The notes under the pieces were generated by a model that was given only the letters and a program-made list of their open reading frames with translations, was not told where the DNA came from and did no database searches. Below, one piece after another: positions 33,907 to 42,805 of a stretch of DNA of 64,000 nt. Location of the stretch: contig JAGWLG010000006.1 of NCBI GenBank assembly GCA_028864975.1, positions 1 to 64,000 of the forward strand, in the 5' to 3' direction. The position numbers and the translations under genes are program-made. Within the stretch, counting starts at the first letter, position 1. Each line of letters begins with the position of its first letter. This stretch comes from Thermoplasmata archaeon (GTDB taxonomy: Archaea > Thermoplasmatota > Thermoplasmata > Lutacidiplasmatales > UBA184).

Positions 33907-33921
33907 GTTCGGGGAGGACCC

Positions 33922-33939
33922 GAGGGAGGCGGATCCCTC
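33922..33939 (+). terminator. hairpin after the AsnB-like gene
   Basis: GAGGGA-GGCGGA-TCCCTC, a perfect 6-bp stem with a six-base loop, lies 16 bp after the stop and is followed by a pyrimidine-rich stretch (ctcatctctct). Confidence 0.45.
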
Positions 33940-34211
33940 CTCATCTCTCTGGGCTTCCCGGCGAGGGCTCGGCCCAAGTTGGAGGGGCCCCCGACCCGCC
34001 CGCGCCAAGCTCCCTTCGCGTGGGTGCTCGTCTCCGCGACCTCGAGAATTCTGGGTCCACACGGGCCGCCATGCACCGTGGCGGACGAGCTTCGGCATCC
34101 TGAAATAGAGGACCGCGTAACAATAGGTAGTGGCCCCTGCCTCGAGGGGAGGACGGCTCCGCCCCGGTAAGCGATCGTTGCAGTTCCTGACGCACCGGGT
34201 GGGCTAGCTCG
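33940..34211 (+). other. 270-bp gap before the vWA operon
   Basis: No convincing reading frame or structural RNA is visible. AT-rich elements ctgaaatagag (about 34100-34110) and gtaacaatag (about 34117-34126) are candidate TATA boxes for the operon and would give a leader of some 70-85 nt. A GGGTGGGC run sits just before the ATG. The first half (33940-34090) is unexplained. Confidence 0.4.
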
Positions 34212-35801
34212 ATGGCCGGACCTCCACCACCTCCCCCTCCAGCCTCCCCTGCTTCGGGCCCGGGAGCTCCTGCGGCCATGCAGGGTTCCTGGGGGGCCTC
34301 CCCTACCACCCCCCAGCGACCGCGCCACGTCCTCGTGCTGGACATCTCGAAGAGCATGCTGGCCCCCCTCCCCGACCCGAGCGACCCCACCAAGATCCGC
34401 AGGAAGATCGAGGTGGCGAGGGCTGCGACGTACCGCATCTTCGAGGCGGTCCAGTCGCAAGGCGCGGTCTTCGGGCTGGTCATCTTCAACAATGTCGCCC
34501 ACGTGGCCATCCCGCTAACCGAGATCCGCCCCGAGATCCGGCCCGCGCTCGACAACCTGGTCGCGCTCCTTCCCCCCAAGGGCCGTTCCGCCATCTGGGA
34601 CGCGCTCGCCCTGGGGGCCGACCTGCTACGCGTCGAAGGGGGTTCCACGGTCGGCAACCTCGTGCTCGTCACGGACGGGTGGGACAACATGTCCCAGCGC
34701 TTCGGGGCCCCCGGTGTCGACCTCCCTCCCCCTCCTCCGCCTGGGGCTCCTCCGGGAACCTATCCCCCTCCTCGGTCCGACATCCTGGCCTACCTGCTCA
34801 CCCAGGGCAGCCGGCTCGGGCTACGGATCATCGGCATCGGCAGCGGGGTCGAACGCGACAAGGGGGTCGACTCGCAGCGGATGCAGGCTTTCGCCTCCAT
34901 CTACCAACAGCGTTCGCAGCAGTGGCGCCTCCCCTGCACTGTGAGCTACGAGGAAGTGACGACGAGCGAGGAGCTCTTCTCCCGCATGGTCCAGGCCTTT
35001 GTCGACGTCCCGTTCGAGGACGCCCTGGCGGTGGAGAACCTCCATCCGGACGAGCTTGCCGAGGCGGCCGCCTCCGCGGCGCGGGCCCTCCGCGACACCG
35101 AGGGCAAGCGGAGCGTCGTGGGACACCTCGCCTCGGGTCCTGCGGGGGCCGCTCGGGGCGGGACGCGAACTGCCGAGGGCACGTCGAGCCCCGGCATGGA
35201 GGTCGACATCCTGAGCCCCCAGGTCGGTCCGTCGGCCGTGAACCTGCGGGACCGCTACGGCCCGCTGGGGGAGGTCGCAGAGGCCTACATGGCCCGAGAC
35301 TGGGCCCGGGCGCAGGCGATCCTCTACCAGAAGGGGGGACTCATCGCCCCCGTCACGAGATTCTACTGGCAGGCCCGCGTCTACTACGCGCAGGGGGAAA
35401 AGACCGAGGCAGGACGCTACCTTGCTCAAGCCTGGTCCGAGGCCGAGACGCTCGCCCCCCAGGAGCGAGGGCGGGTCGTGCGCCGCCTCGCGCTCCTGCA
35501 GGCGAAGGTCGCAGGGGACAAGGAGACCGAGAGCCTGGTGACCTTCTACGACGCCGCCGAGACGAAGGCGAGGTCCCTCGGCGGGGGGCTGGACAAGAAG
35601 CTCGAGCAGATGTTCGACAAGATCCTCTCGCTACGGGGGACCTATGCGGGCGTCAAGGGGGGAGGGGCCGCAGCGCACGAGGCTCTGGTCGAGGAGATCT
35701 TTGGGCTCCTGCAGGATGCCCGGCTCGCGAACACCGGACGCGAGCCCTCGGTCGATGCTTTCCTCGACTTTGTGGAGATCGCCTTGGCGGAGATGAGGTA
35801 G
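34212..35801 (+). CDS. von Willebrand factor A domain protein, first gene of a three-gene unit
   Basis: 529 residues. A Pro/Ala/Gly-rich leader (1-38) precedes a vWA domain (about 39-270) with a MIDAS motif 'LDISKSM' (DxSxS, Asp44/Ser46/Ser48) and 'LVLVTDGWDN' (about 150-159). A Pro-rich insertion follows the second motif. The C-terminal half (about 350-529) is helical and TPR-like ('EVAEAYMARDWARAQAILYQKGG', '...YYAQGEKTEAGRYLAQAWSEAE'). There is no signal peptide, so it is cytoplasmic. vWA proteins bind a partner through a metal ion. The GTPase-like protein encoded 55 bp downstream is the natural candidate. Confidence 0.82.
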   Translation: MAGPPPPPPPASPASGPGAPAAMQGSWGASPTTPQRPRHVLVLDISKSMLAPLPDPSDPTKIRRKIEVARAATYRIFEAVQSQGAVFGLVIFNNVAHVAIPLTEIRPEIRPALDNLVALLPPKGRSAIWDALALGADLLRVEGGSTVGNLVLVTDGWDNMSQRFGAPGVDLPPPPPPGAPPGTYPPPRSDILAYLLTQGSRLGLRIIGIGSGVERDKGVDSQRMQAFASIYQQRSQQWRLPCTVSYEEVTTSEELFSRMVQAFVDVPFEDALAVENLHPDELAEAAASAARALRDTEGKRSVVGHLASGPAGAARGGTRTAEGTSSPGMEVDILSPQVGPSAVNLRDRYGPLGEVAEAYMARDWARAQAILYQKGGLIAPVTRFYWQARVYYAQGEKTEAGRYLAQAWSEAETLAPQERGRVVRRLALLQAKVAGDKETESLVTFYDAAETKARSLGGGLDKKLEQMFDKILSLRGTYAGVKGGGAAAHEALVEEIFGLLQDARLANTGREPSVDAFLDFVEIALAEMR

Positions 35802-35856
35802 CCTTGGGAGTCCGAAAGCATAAGACGGAGGGTCGTCATACGAAGGAGAGTTCGGA

Positions 35857-37206
35857 ATGAGCCCGCCCACACCCGCGAAGACCGCATCGAAGAAGAGGGC
35901 CCCGGCCGAACCTTCCGCCACCGCACCCGCCGTTCCGCAGGCTCCTGTCGTGCCTTCCACCCCGGTCGCGCCGTCGGCGGAGGTGATCGCGCCCGTGGTG
36001 AAGCGGGTCGCTCCTGGCTCGATCCCCGCTCCCGCGCGCAAGGTGGCCCTGGCGCCTCCTACCCCGCGCCCGCTCCCACCCCCTCCCGAGCCCGAGCCGC
36101 CCGCCGCGCCGGCGCTCGCCGCGAAGATCGCGGTGGTGGGGATTCCGGCCTCCGGTAAGACCACCTACTTCCGCTACCTCTCCGGCCACTTCGGCCTGAA
36201 CCTGCCGCTGGTCTACGTGCCGAGCCGCTCCGGCACCGTCGTCCCGCTCTTCGGGGACATCGGGAACGAAGTGGTCATGGAAGAGACGACGTACGAGTCG
36301 GACCCGAACCACCCCGACGCCGCGATGGACACGACGACCCGTCTCTACGTGAACCGCCCGATGGAGGACCCGACGCGGCTTTTCGTCGAGCTGGCCCAAG
36401 GACAGGAAGAGCAGGGGATCCTTACGAAGTACCCCCTGCCGACGAAGTACAACCAGTTCGTCGAGATGAAGCTCAACTTCCGCTTCGGGGTCACGGGGAA
36501 CATCGGGGGAGCGAAGCCGATGGTGCTCCGCACCGTCGACGAGGCGGGAGGGATCATCTCGGACTACTTCACCTACGACCGGCTCTGGATCGGCCACCCT
36601 CAGGAGGAGGTCCCTATGGAGAAGTGCCGGGTCATCCCGCGCTTCGACACGTGGAAGCCGGACCGGCAGGAGCTCTGGCGACGGGGGCTGACCTTGATGG
36701 GAAGGTTCACCGTGGACGCCGACGGGATCATCCTGCTCCTGACGCCCCAGCTCGGTTCGCTGCGCGACAGCGCGCAGCAGGTGAACCTGGCCCGCGGGGT
36801 CTTCCGCTACGCCCGTCAGCGAGGGATCCCGGTGGTCATCGCGATCTCGAAGGCGGACCTTCTGAAGGAGTTCTACCTCGAGGTCGAGCAGGTCCTCACC
36901 AACCGGGGGTACCTCTCCCCCTTCGACGCAAACCGTTTCCTGACCGAGCGGGACGGGAGCGGGCTCGGCAGCATCCTGGCAGCCCAGGAGGGCCGAGGGT
37001 TCTCGACGAAGCAGGACGCCTTCCTGGTCGCCTCGGCGATCTCCACGGGGGAAGGCCGACCCCTGCTCTACGGCGACACGGCGGACGTGGACCTCAACAA
37101 CGGGGCCACCGCCGGGGTCCCGGTCATGGTCAACACCACCCTGCCGCTGGCCAGGATCTGCGAACGCGTCCTGACCCAACGAGGAGAGGCCCCCGCGGGC
37201 GCCTGA
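35857..37206 (+). CDS. P-loop GTPase-like protein with disordered N-terminus
   Basis: 449 residues. The first 88 residues are Pro/Ala/Val/Lys-rich. Then 'KIAVVGIPASGKTTYFRYL' contains Walker A (95-103), 'VLRTVDEAGGIISD' is placed like a DxxG switch region (about 225-238), 'ADGIILLLTPQLGSLRDSAQQV' like strand 4, and 'VVIAISKADLLKEF' carries SKxD (331-334) in place of NKxD. This is a TRAFAC-like GTPase order with unusually large spacing between elements, reminiscent of GTPases in vWA-linked conflict systems. GTP specificity is inference. A Shine-Dalgarno GGAGAG precedes the ATG, and a TATA-like aaagcataagac lies at about 35815. Confidence 0.75.
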   Translation: MSPPTPAKTASKKRAPAEPSATAPAVPQAPVVPSTPVAPSAEVIAPVVKRVAPGSIPAPARKVALAPPTPRPLPPPPEPEPPAAPALAAKIAVVGIPASGKTTYFRYLSGHFGLNLPLVYVPSRSGTVVPLFGDIGNEVVMEETTYESDPNHPDAAMDTTTRLYVNRPMEDPTRLFVELAQGQEEQGILTKYPLPTKYNQFVEMKLNFRFGVTGNIGGAKPMVLRTVDEAGGIISDYFTYDRLWIGHPQEEVPMEKCRVIPRFDTWKPDRQELWRRGLTLMGRFTVDADGIILLLTPQLGSLRDSAQQVNLARGVFRYARQRGIPVVIAISKADLLKEFYLEVEQVLTNRGYLSPFDANRFLTERDGSGLGSILAAQEGRGFSTKQDAFLVASAISTGEGRPLLYGDTADVDLNNGATAGVPVMVNTTLPLARICERVLTQRGEAPAGA

Positions 37207-37213
37207 ACGGGTC

Positions 37214-39775
37214 ATGTCCACGGCGGCGCCGAACCCTGTGGGAGAGGCGCGCCCTGGTGCCCCCCCCGCCTCCCGTACCCTCCCGCCCGGCGTCCCTCCG
37301 TCCGGCAAGGACCGCAGCCTGGTGTCCGTGGTCTGGTGCCGTCAGGTGGACAACGAGGCGGAGAGCCCAGGGTACACGACGGTCCCGACGGAGTTCCCCG
37401 GGCGAAAAGAGACCCTGGACCTGGTGCGGGTCGTGGGCAATCTCGCGATCAACGCAGCTGACACGCACGACTACTGGGACCCGGACCCGTCGACCAAGCT
37501 CGCCTACTACAACAACCTCTTCCTCTATCCCGCCCACGGCGGACGCTACCTCTGCCTGGGTCGGATGTTCCTCTCGACCGAGGACCGCCCGCGATTGGGC
37601 ATGAAGACCCTGGTGCTGGACACGTCGAGCCTTCTCGCCTCGGAGAACCTGGGGCAGGCCCTTCGCCGTTGGTACGCCTCGATGGGGAATCCCGGCCGCG
37701 TCGCCCCGCCGTCCGGGAAGGTCGACCCGCAGCTCGTGGAAGTGCTCTCGGAGGGCTTCACCTACCTGCGAGGGGACCCGACCACTCCGCTCCTGGGGTT
37801 CGTCTCGGACATCTTCGAGAGCGCCGTCGAGGCCGTGTTCTCGCTCCTCGAGCGGGTGCCGATGTCCGTGGCCGGCCGCTCCGGGATCCTGATCTTCCCG
37901 TACTTCCTCCCCGTGGGCCGCGTCAACTTCCCCGAGTTCGCGGAGAAGTTCCCGCTGACCCTGGGTCTCGCGCGGATCCCCCGCAACGAGGCGGGAGGCG
38001 ACCGGCATCAGAAGCGGCTCGCGGGATGGGCCGGCCAACCTGTTCGCATGATCGATCTGACACAGGGGGTCCCCTCGGACCCTGCAGGAGCCTTGACCCC
38101 TCCCGCGCCCGTCGCCTGGTGGTGCAGCGGAGAGAAGAGCGAGCTCGCTTCCGACCTTCGAAAGGGGGTGGACGCGGTCGAGCTCCCTCGACTCCGAGAG
38201 CCGGCGAAGAGCGACGAGGAGACCTCCGGAAGTGCGCACAGGAGAGAGCTCGCACGCCTCGGAGAGGTGATGGTCACTCTCGCGGGGGCGCTGGAGCGTC
38301 CTGCGGAGGAGCGAAGGGAGCTGGATGCCGAGACCTCCTCCAAGGTCGGAGCGTATCTCACGGCCATCGGCCCGGTCGCTCCCGTACCCGAGACCGGTGT
38401 GCTCTCGTCGAGCTTCGCCCCTGCGGCCAAGGCCTCGGGGGCCCTCGCCTCGGGTCCCGTCGCGGGATCCACCGAGACCGCCGAACCTCCCTGGCGACGG
38501 ACCCCGCGGCTCCGATCGGAGCGTTCCGAGGTGGTGCCCGGCCCTCGGGTCGGCCCGGGGGGCGCCGTACCTCCCGGGGTCGAAAGCCCGCCCGCCGCGG
38601 CCCCCGTCGCTCCGGTCGGGACCAGCCCCGCCGCCGGAAGCGCCCTGGTGTCGCAGGCGTCCGCCGCACCCCCGCAGTTCGCCGACGTGCTCCGGCTCTC
38701 CCCCACCCTGCTCGAAGAGCTTCGCGCGTACATCGACGGTCGCATCGGAGAGGTCAAGACCCGCACCGGAGATCTCGATCCCGACGTCGTCGGTAGGCTC
38801 GAGCGGGACCTGGAGCGTCGGCTCGAGGCGAAGGCCAACCTCCTGGTCTCGCCCGAGGCCCTGGAGGCTCGTGTCGTCGAGGTCCTCTCCCGTCGACCCC
38901 CGCCCCCTCCACCGGACCCTCGCTCCCTCCTGACCGACGAAGTGAAGGCCTCGCTGGCTGACGTGGTGAACTCGCTCGTCGCGCAGCGGCTCACCGAATC
39001 GTCGGCCCAGAAGGTCCCGAAAGCGCCTCCCGAAGTGACCTTGGCCAAGGTGGACGACCGCGTGCTGGAGCTCCTTTCAGGCCAGACGGGGGAGAGGCGG
39101 GCGGCCGTGCTGATGGAACAGAAGATCCAGCGCTACGTCTCGGCCTCCGTCGAGGCCGACCGGAGGTCCACCGACGATCGTCTCGACAAGCTACTCAAGG
39201 AGCTGCAGAGCCGGGCCAAGGCGCAGACCGAGCTGGAGGCCACCATCCGCGCGGAAGTGCGTTTCCTCGATGAAAAGCTCCAGACGCTGATGGGTCGGAT
39301 GATCCCGCTGCTCAAACGGACCTGGCTCAAGATCGACGAGCTCGACAAGCGACCCGCGGGGAGCGGCGGAGCGTCGGAGGCGAAGATGAAGCGCCTGCGG
39401 GACGAGCTTTGGTCCGAAATGAAGCGCCTGGAGCTCGACCTGTCGGAAAGGACGCGCCTTATCCTCGACCGGGTGGAGGGGAACATCCAGAACCAGGGCC
39501 GGCTCTGGCTGACCCTCGTGACCCAGCTCTCGAGCCTCACGGAGCAGCGCCGGGAGCTGGAACGGATCGTTCAGGAGTCCAAGGAGGACATCGAGAGCTC
39601 CTCTTCGCCGGAGGCTTCCCCCGAGGTCGAGGTCGAGGGGGGAGAGACCTCTACGAAGGGGGCCCGGGAGGAGGAACCCCCCCGCAAGGGCCCCCGCGGG
39701 CTCCCAGCGTCCGAATCACGGCACTCGACACGAGCGACACGAACCGACGGCCCGTCCGCCGGTACAGAGGGTTAA
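37214..39775 (+). CDS. 853-residue coiled-coil protein, third gene of the vWA-GTPase unit
   Basis: 853 residues, starting 7 bp after the GTPase gene. The N-terminal part (about 35-290) is an ordered alpha/beta region I cannot assign ('SLVSVVWCRQVDNEAESPGY', '...RYLCLGRMFLS', 'GILIFPYFLPVGRVNFPEFA'). Residues about 290-490 are Pro/Ala/Glu-rich and probably flexible. Residues about 495-800 are charged heptad-rich helices, which makes a long coiled coil likely ('LDPDVVGRLERDLERRLEA', 'DEKLQTLMGRMIPLLKRTWL', 'LERIVQESKEDIE'). There is no signal or membrane segment. It could be the scaffold or effector of the system. The stop is in the TATA box of the next gene. Confidence 0.8.
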   Translation: MSTAAPNPVGEARPGAPPASRTLPPGVPPSGKDRSLVSVVWCRQVDNEAESPGYTTVPTEFPGRKETLDLVRVVGNLAINAADTHDYWDPDPSTKLAYYNNLFLYPAHGGRYLCLGRMFLSTEDRPRLGMKTLVLDTSSLLASENLGQALRRWYASMGNPGRVAPPSGKVDPQLVEVLSEGFTYLRGDPTTPLLGFVSDIFESAVEAVFSLLERVPMSVAGRSGILIFPYFLPVGRVNFPEFAEKFPLTLGLARIPRNEAGGDRHQKRLAGWAGQPVRMIDLTQGVPSDPAGALTPPAPVAWWCSGEKSELASDLRKGVDAVELPRLREPAKSDEETSGSAHRRELARLGEVMVTLAGALERPAEERRELDAETSSKVGAYLTAIGPVAPVPETGVLSSSFAPAAKASGALASGPVAGSTETAEPPWRRTPRLRSERSEVVPGPRVGPGGAVPPGVESPPAAAPVAPVGTSPAAGSALVSQASAAPPQFADVLRLSPTLLEELRAYIDGRIGEVKTRTGDLDPDVVGRLERDLERRLEAKANLLVSPEALEARVVEVLSRRPPPPPPDPRSLLTDEVKASLADVVNSLVAQRLTESSAQKVPKAPPEVTLAKVDDRVLELLSGQTGERRAAVLMEQKIQRYVSASVEADRRSTDDRLDKLLKELQSRAKAQTELEATIRAEVRFLDEKLQTLMGRMIPLLKRTWLKIDELDKRPAGSGGASEAKMKRLRDELWSEMKRLELDLSERTRLILDRVEGNIQNQGRLWLTLVTQLSSLTEQRRELERIVQESKEDIESSSSPEASPEVEVEGGETSTKGAREEEPPRKGPRGLPASESRHSTRATRTDGPSAGTEG

Positions 39776-39780
39776 TACCC
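39769..39780 (+). promoter_or_regulatory. TATA box for the 1001-residue surface protein
   Basis: agggttaatacc is centred 25-26 nt before GTG 39800 and overlaps the preceding stop codon. A leaderless GTG-start transcript is predicted. Confidence 0.6.
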
Positions 39781-39799
39781 AGGGGAAGGTCGGAAGGAC

Positions 39800-42700
39800 G
39801 TGTCCACGTCAGGGGGCACGCCCCCCGGCAGGTCCGCCCCCAGCGTTAGGGTCGGCCTAGTCCTTCTCGGGATGCTCGCGCTCGTCCTGGGTGGCTCGAT
39901 GGTCCTCCCGGTTCAGGGCACCCACGCTCTCGCCGCGGTCCCCTCCAACACGTCAGGCATGGGCGCGGCGAGCACGAACCCGATGCCTTTGCAGCATGGC
40001 GCCGCCGCCTCCGCCTCCCCGTTGCCTCTTCTTACACGTTCGACGATCGACCCGGTCCTTCCGTACCTCAGCCCCCGACCGCACGTTCCAGCTCCCGGGG
40101 GACCAGGACTTCCGAACCTCACGGGGAACATCACGGGATTCACCCTGGCGCCCCTCTCTTTCTCGCTCACGGGGAATACGGGCCAGCGGTTCAACGCGAC
40201 GATCGGAGCGATGCCGACGGGGGGCAATTCCTCGACCTACGTCTTCGTCCTGCTGGGCGAGACGGTCTCCACGAACTCCACCGCCCTGGTGGGGTACATC
40301 GAAGGTACGTTCGGCCCATTCACCGCCGCGCTTCCCCTCTACCTTGTGCTGAACGGGACCACGCTCTCGACCTGTGGGTTCGGCGGACAGATCATGATGC
40401 CGGGGCCGACGGTCCACACCTTCGCGATGGAGCAGGCCCACCAGGACTGGTGGAACTTCCTCTTGGACGGGAGCCTCATCACGGGAGGGAGCGGGCTCGG
40501 CGGGGGCGGCTTCTGCTCGGGGACCGGGAACGGGACCGCCGACCTCTACGCGGCGAGCACCAGCCCGTTCGTCCTCCCGCTGTTCGCATGGCTCGTCTCC
40601 GCGAACGTCTCGGGCCTGCCCACGTTCCAGATCCCCATCGTCAGCGAGTACCGCACGGGGTCCACGTGGTCCCAGTCGACGGCCGGGACCGTGATCCTGG
40701 ATTCCGTCCTGGGGGTCGAGGGGTACCTGCAGGACTCCACGATCCCCCCGGACTCGGTCGTGGGCGGACCTGCCGTTCCGGTGCAGACCCCGGCCACGTT
40801 CCTGTGGAACACGGGCCCCTTGCCCGCGTTGACGCTCGACCAGAAGGGACTCCCCGGGGAGCTCACTTCAGGAGAGAGCGCCTCGTTCACGGTTTGGATC
40901 AACTCGAGCTCGACCCATAGGGGAGTGAGCAGCGCGAACCTCGCGACGAACTCCTCGCTCGGCGGAGCCTTCGTGCCGAACGGGGGGGGAACCGTTGCGG
41001 GCGAGGACCAACTCGTGTTCACCGCCCCGAATACGATCCAACACGGGAACGACACCATCACCCTCCTCGCCACCGGCACCGGATATGTCGGAGTGAGGTC
41101 GACCTATGCCCTCGGGATCAACGCCGCGCTCCTGGTCCTCCACGCCCGTCCACCTTCTTCCCCCGTCCCGTCCGGGTCGACCACGTCCATCCCGTTCTGG
41201 GTCAACACGTCGCTGGGCGTGCCTGCCGTCCCGACGCAGTTGGTCCCTTCGGTCAAGGGTGGCGGAACCGTGGTGCTTGCTCCGGAGGGAGGGACGACCC
41301 CGGGACTCTACTTCGTGGACTTCACCGCCCCGCTCTTCTCGCGTCCCACCAATTCGACAGTGTTCCTCACCGCCTCTGGCCCCGGGCTCATCACGCAGTC
41401 CGGGTCGGCGACCGTTCCGGTGGGGCTTCGGCCCCTGCTCGTGCTGGGCCCTCCCCCGGGTAACGTGTGGGTCGGAAGCACCGTCTCCTTCGGCCTGTCG
41501 CTCTCGACCCCGGCCGGGAACCTCCCTGTCGCAGGGGGGAGCCTGTGGAACGCAACGGTGCTCGGGGATGACGGGGGAGCCCCGATCCCCTTCGCAGACA
41601 CGGTAGCGGCCGCAGGGGCGACCGCCGTCCTGCGGGTGTCGATGGACCCGACCTACCTCGGTCCGGTTTGGTTCTGGATGAACGTTTCAGCCCCGGGTTT
41701 CGTCCTGTCCGGGGCGACCTGGTGGGAGAACTCGACGGGCAACGCCACGCTCCAGCTCTCCGGACTGCCGGCCGACGTTACCGAAGGACAATCGGTGACG
41801 CTGACGCTGGAGGTGCTCGGCCTCCAGGGTTACCCTCTGGACGGGGCGACCGTCGAGTGGAGCTCTTCCTCGGGAGGGTTCGGTCCGAACGGTGACGCGA
41901 GCGCGCTCGGGTACACCGATTCCACCGGGAGGACGACGGTTCAGTTCGACCCCGCTAGTGTCAGCAACGACACCCCCCTGCTGGTGAGCGCCTCGGTGAC
42001 GTATCCCTACTATGCCCCCGCCTCCGTTACAGGGACCTCCACCGACACGGTCGCGACCGGCCTTCTTGGGACGGCGGACCACGGTATCGCGCTGATCGAC
42101 CTCATCCTCGCTCTTCTGCTCCTCTCGCTCCTTCTCGCCCTCTACGCGGAGTCTAGGTCGCGACAGTCTCGGCGCTCCCCCGGGGCCGGCGGCGTGCGGG
42201 GCGCGGGGTCGGGGTCCTGGGCCCCTCGCGACGCAGGGGAGGGCGAAGGCCGGGCACCTTGGCCGGGGGCCATCACAGCCCGCTACGAAGAGGAAGAACT
42301 AGGCGCTTCCGACCATCCTCCAGAGAGAGAAGCGCGCCCGCCCCAAGTGCCCCCGGTGCGAGGGCAACTTCCACCTCCCGCTTCGGACGCCTCGGGTCCC
42401 GCGGGGAAAGAGGGGATGGATGACGCCGACGACGAACCTCTGCCCCCTGAAACCTCTGCAGCCCCCAGCCCACTCGCGTCGACGGCCCCCGTACCTCCCG
42501 CTGACGAAGGCTCGAGGACCGCTCGGGACGAGCCTTCGGCCGCCTCAGCGCCGAGTGGGTCGATGTCGGGCGCGGCGGAGGTCAAGCCTCAGCCTGTCTC
42601 GGAGCCTGCCGGGGCGCCAGCGCCCGCGCTCCGTCCAAACCTCGCTGACCCACCGTCCGGGGGTGAGGTCGAACCATCGTCCCCAAGCACCCCGCCGGGG

Positions 42701-42805
42701 GGGACCCCAGGGAAGGATGCGCGAGCTGGGAGACAGCGCGATGAACGGAACCCCCCGCCGCGCCGCCAGACGCGCAAGCGAACGGGTACCGACCTTGTGG
42801 AGTAG
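39800..42805 (+). CDS. large secreted surface protein with a single membrane anchor
   Basis: 1001 residues from GTG. A basic N-terminus and hydrophobic signal (about 17-42) are followed by about 700 residues of Ser/Thr/Gly/Asn-rich beta-type sequence with many NxS/T sequons. Segments such as 'GLQGYPLDGATVEWSSSSGGFGPNGDASALGYTDSTGRTTVQFDP' resemble Ig-like (big-1/invasin-type) domains. One membrane helix lies at about 760-780 ('IALIDLILALLLLSLLLALY'). An unusually long 220-residue Pro/Glu/Ser-rich cytoplasmic tail follows. The last 261 bp lie antisense to the 3' end of the eIF2B-family gene. Confidence 0.82.
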   Translation: MSTSGGTPPGRSAPSVRVGLVLLGMLALVLGGSMVLPVQGTHALAAVPSNTSGMGAASTNPMPLQHGAAASASPLPLLTRSTIDPVLPYLSPRPHVPAPGGPGLPNLTGNITGFTLAPLSFSLTGNTGQRFNATIGAMPTGGNSSTYVFVLLGETVSTNSTALVGYIEGTFGPFTAALPLYLVLNGTTLSTCGFGGQIMMPGPTVHTFAMEQAHQDWWNFLLDGSLITGGSGLGGGGFCSGTGNGTADLYAASTSPFVLPLFAWLVSANVSGLPTFQIPIVSEYRTGSTWSQSTAGTVILDSVLGVEGYLQDSTIPPDSVVGGPAVPVQTPATFLWNTGPLPALTLDQKGLPGELTSGESASFTVWINSSSTHRGVSSANLATNSSLGGAFVPNGGGTVAGEDQLVFTAPNTIQHGNDTITLLATGTGYVGVRSTYALGINAALLVLHARPPSSPVPSGSTTSIPFWVNTSLGVPAVPTQLVPSVKGGGTVVLAPEGGTTPGLYFVDFTAPLFSRPTNSTVFLTASGPGLITQSGSATVPVGLRPLLVLGPPPGNVWVGSTVSFGLSLSTPAGNLPVAGGSLWNATVLGDDGGAPIPFADTVAAAGATAVLRVSMDPTYLGPVWFWMNVSAPGFVLSGATWWENSTGNATLQLSGLPADVTEGQSVTLTLEVLGLQGYPLDGATVEWSSSSGGFGPNGDASALGYTDSTGRTTVQFDPASVSNDTPLLVSASVTYPYYAPASVTGTSTDTVATGLLGTADHGIALIDLILALLLLSLLLALYAESRSRQSRRSPGAGGVRGAGSGSWAPRDAGEGEGRAPWPGAITARYEEEELGASDHPPEREARPPQVPPVRGQLPPPASDASGPAGKEGMDDADDEPLPPETSAAPSPLASTAPVPPADEGSRTARDEPSAASAPSGSMSGAAEVKPQPVSEPAGAPAPALRPNLADPPSGGEVEPSSPSTPPGGTPGKDARAGRQRDERNPPPRRQTRKRTGTDLVE

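Noticed and set aside
33940-34211. SRP RNA or RNase P RNA in the gap before the vWA gene
   Set aside because: I could not find the conserved SRP helix 8 or the RNase P core sequences on either strand.
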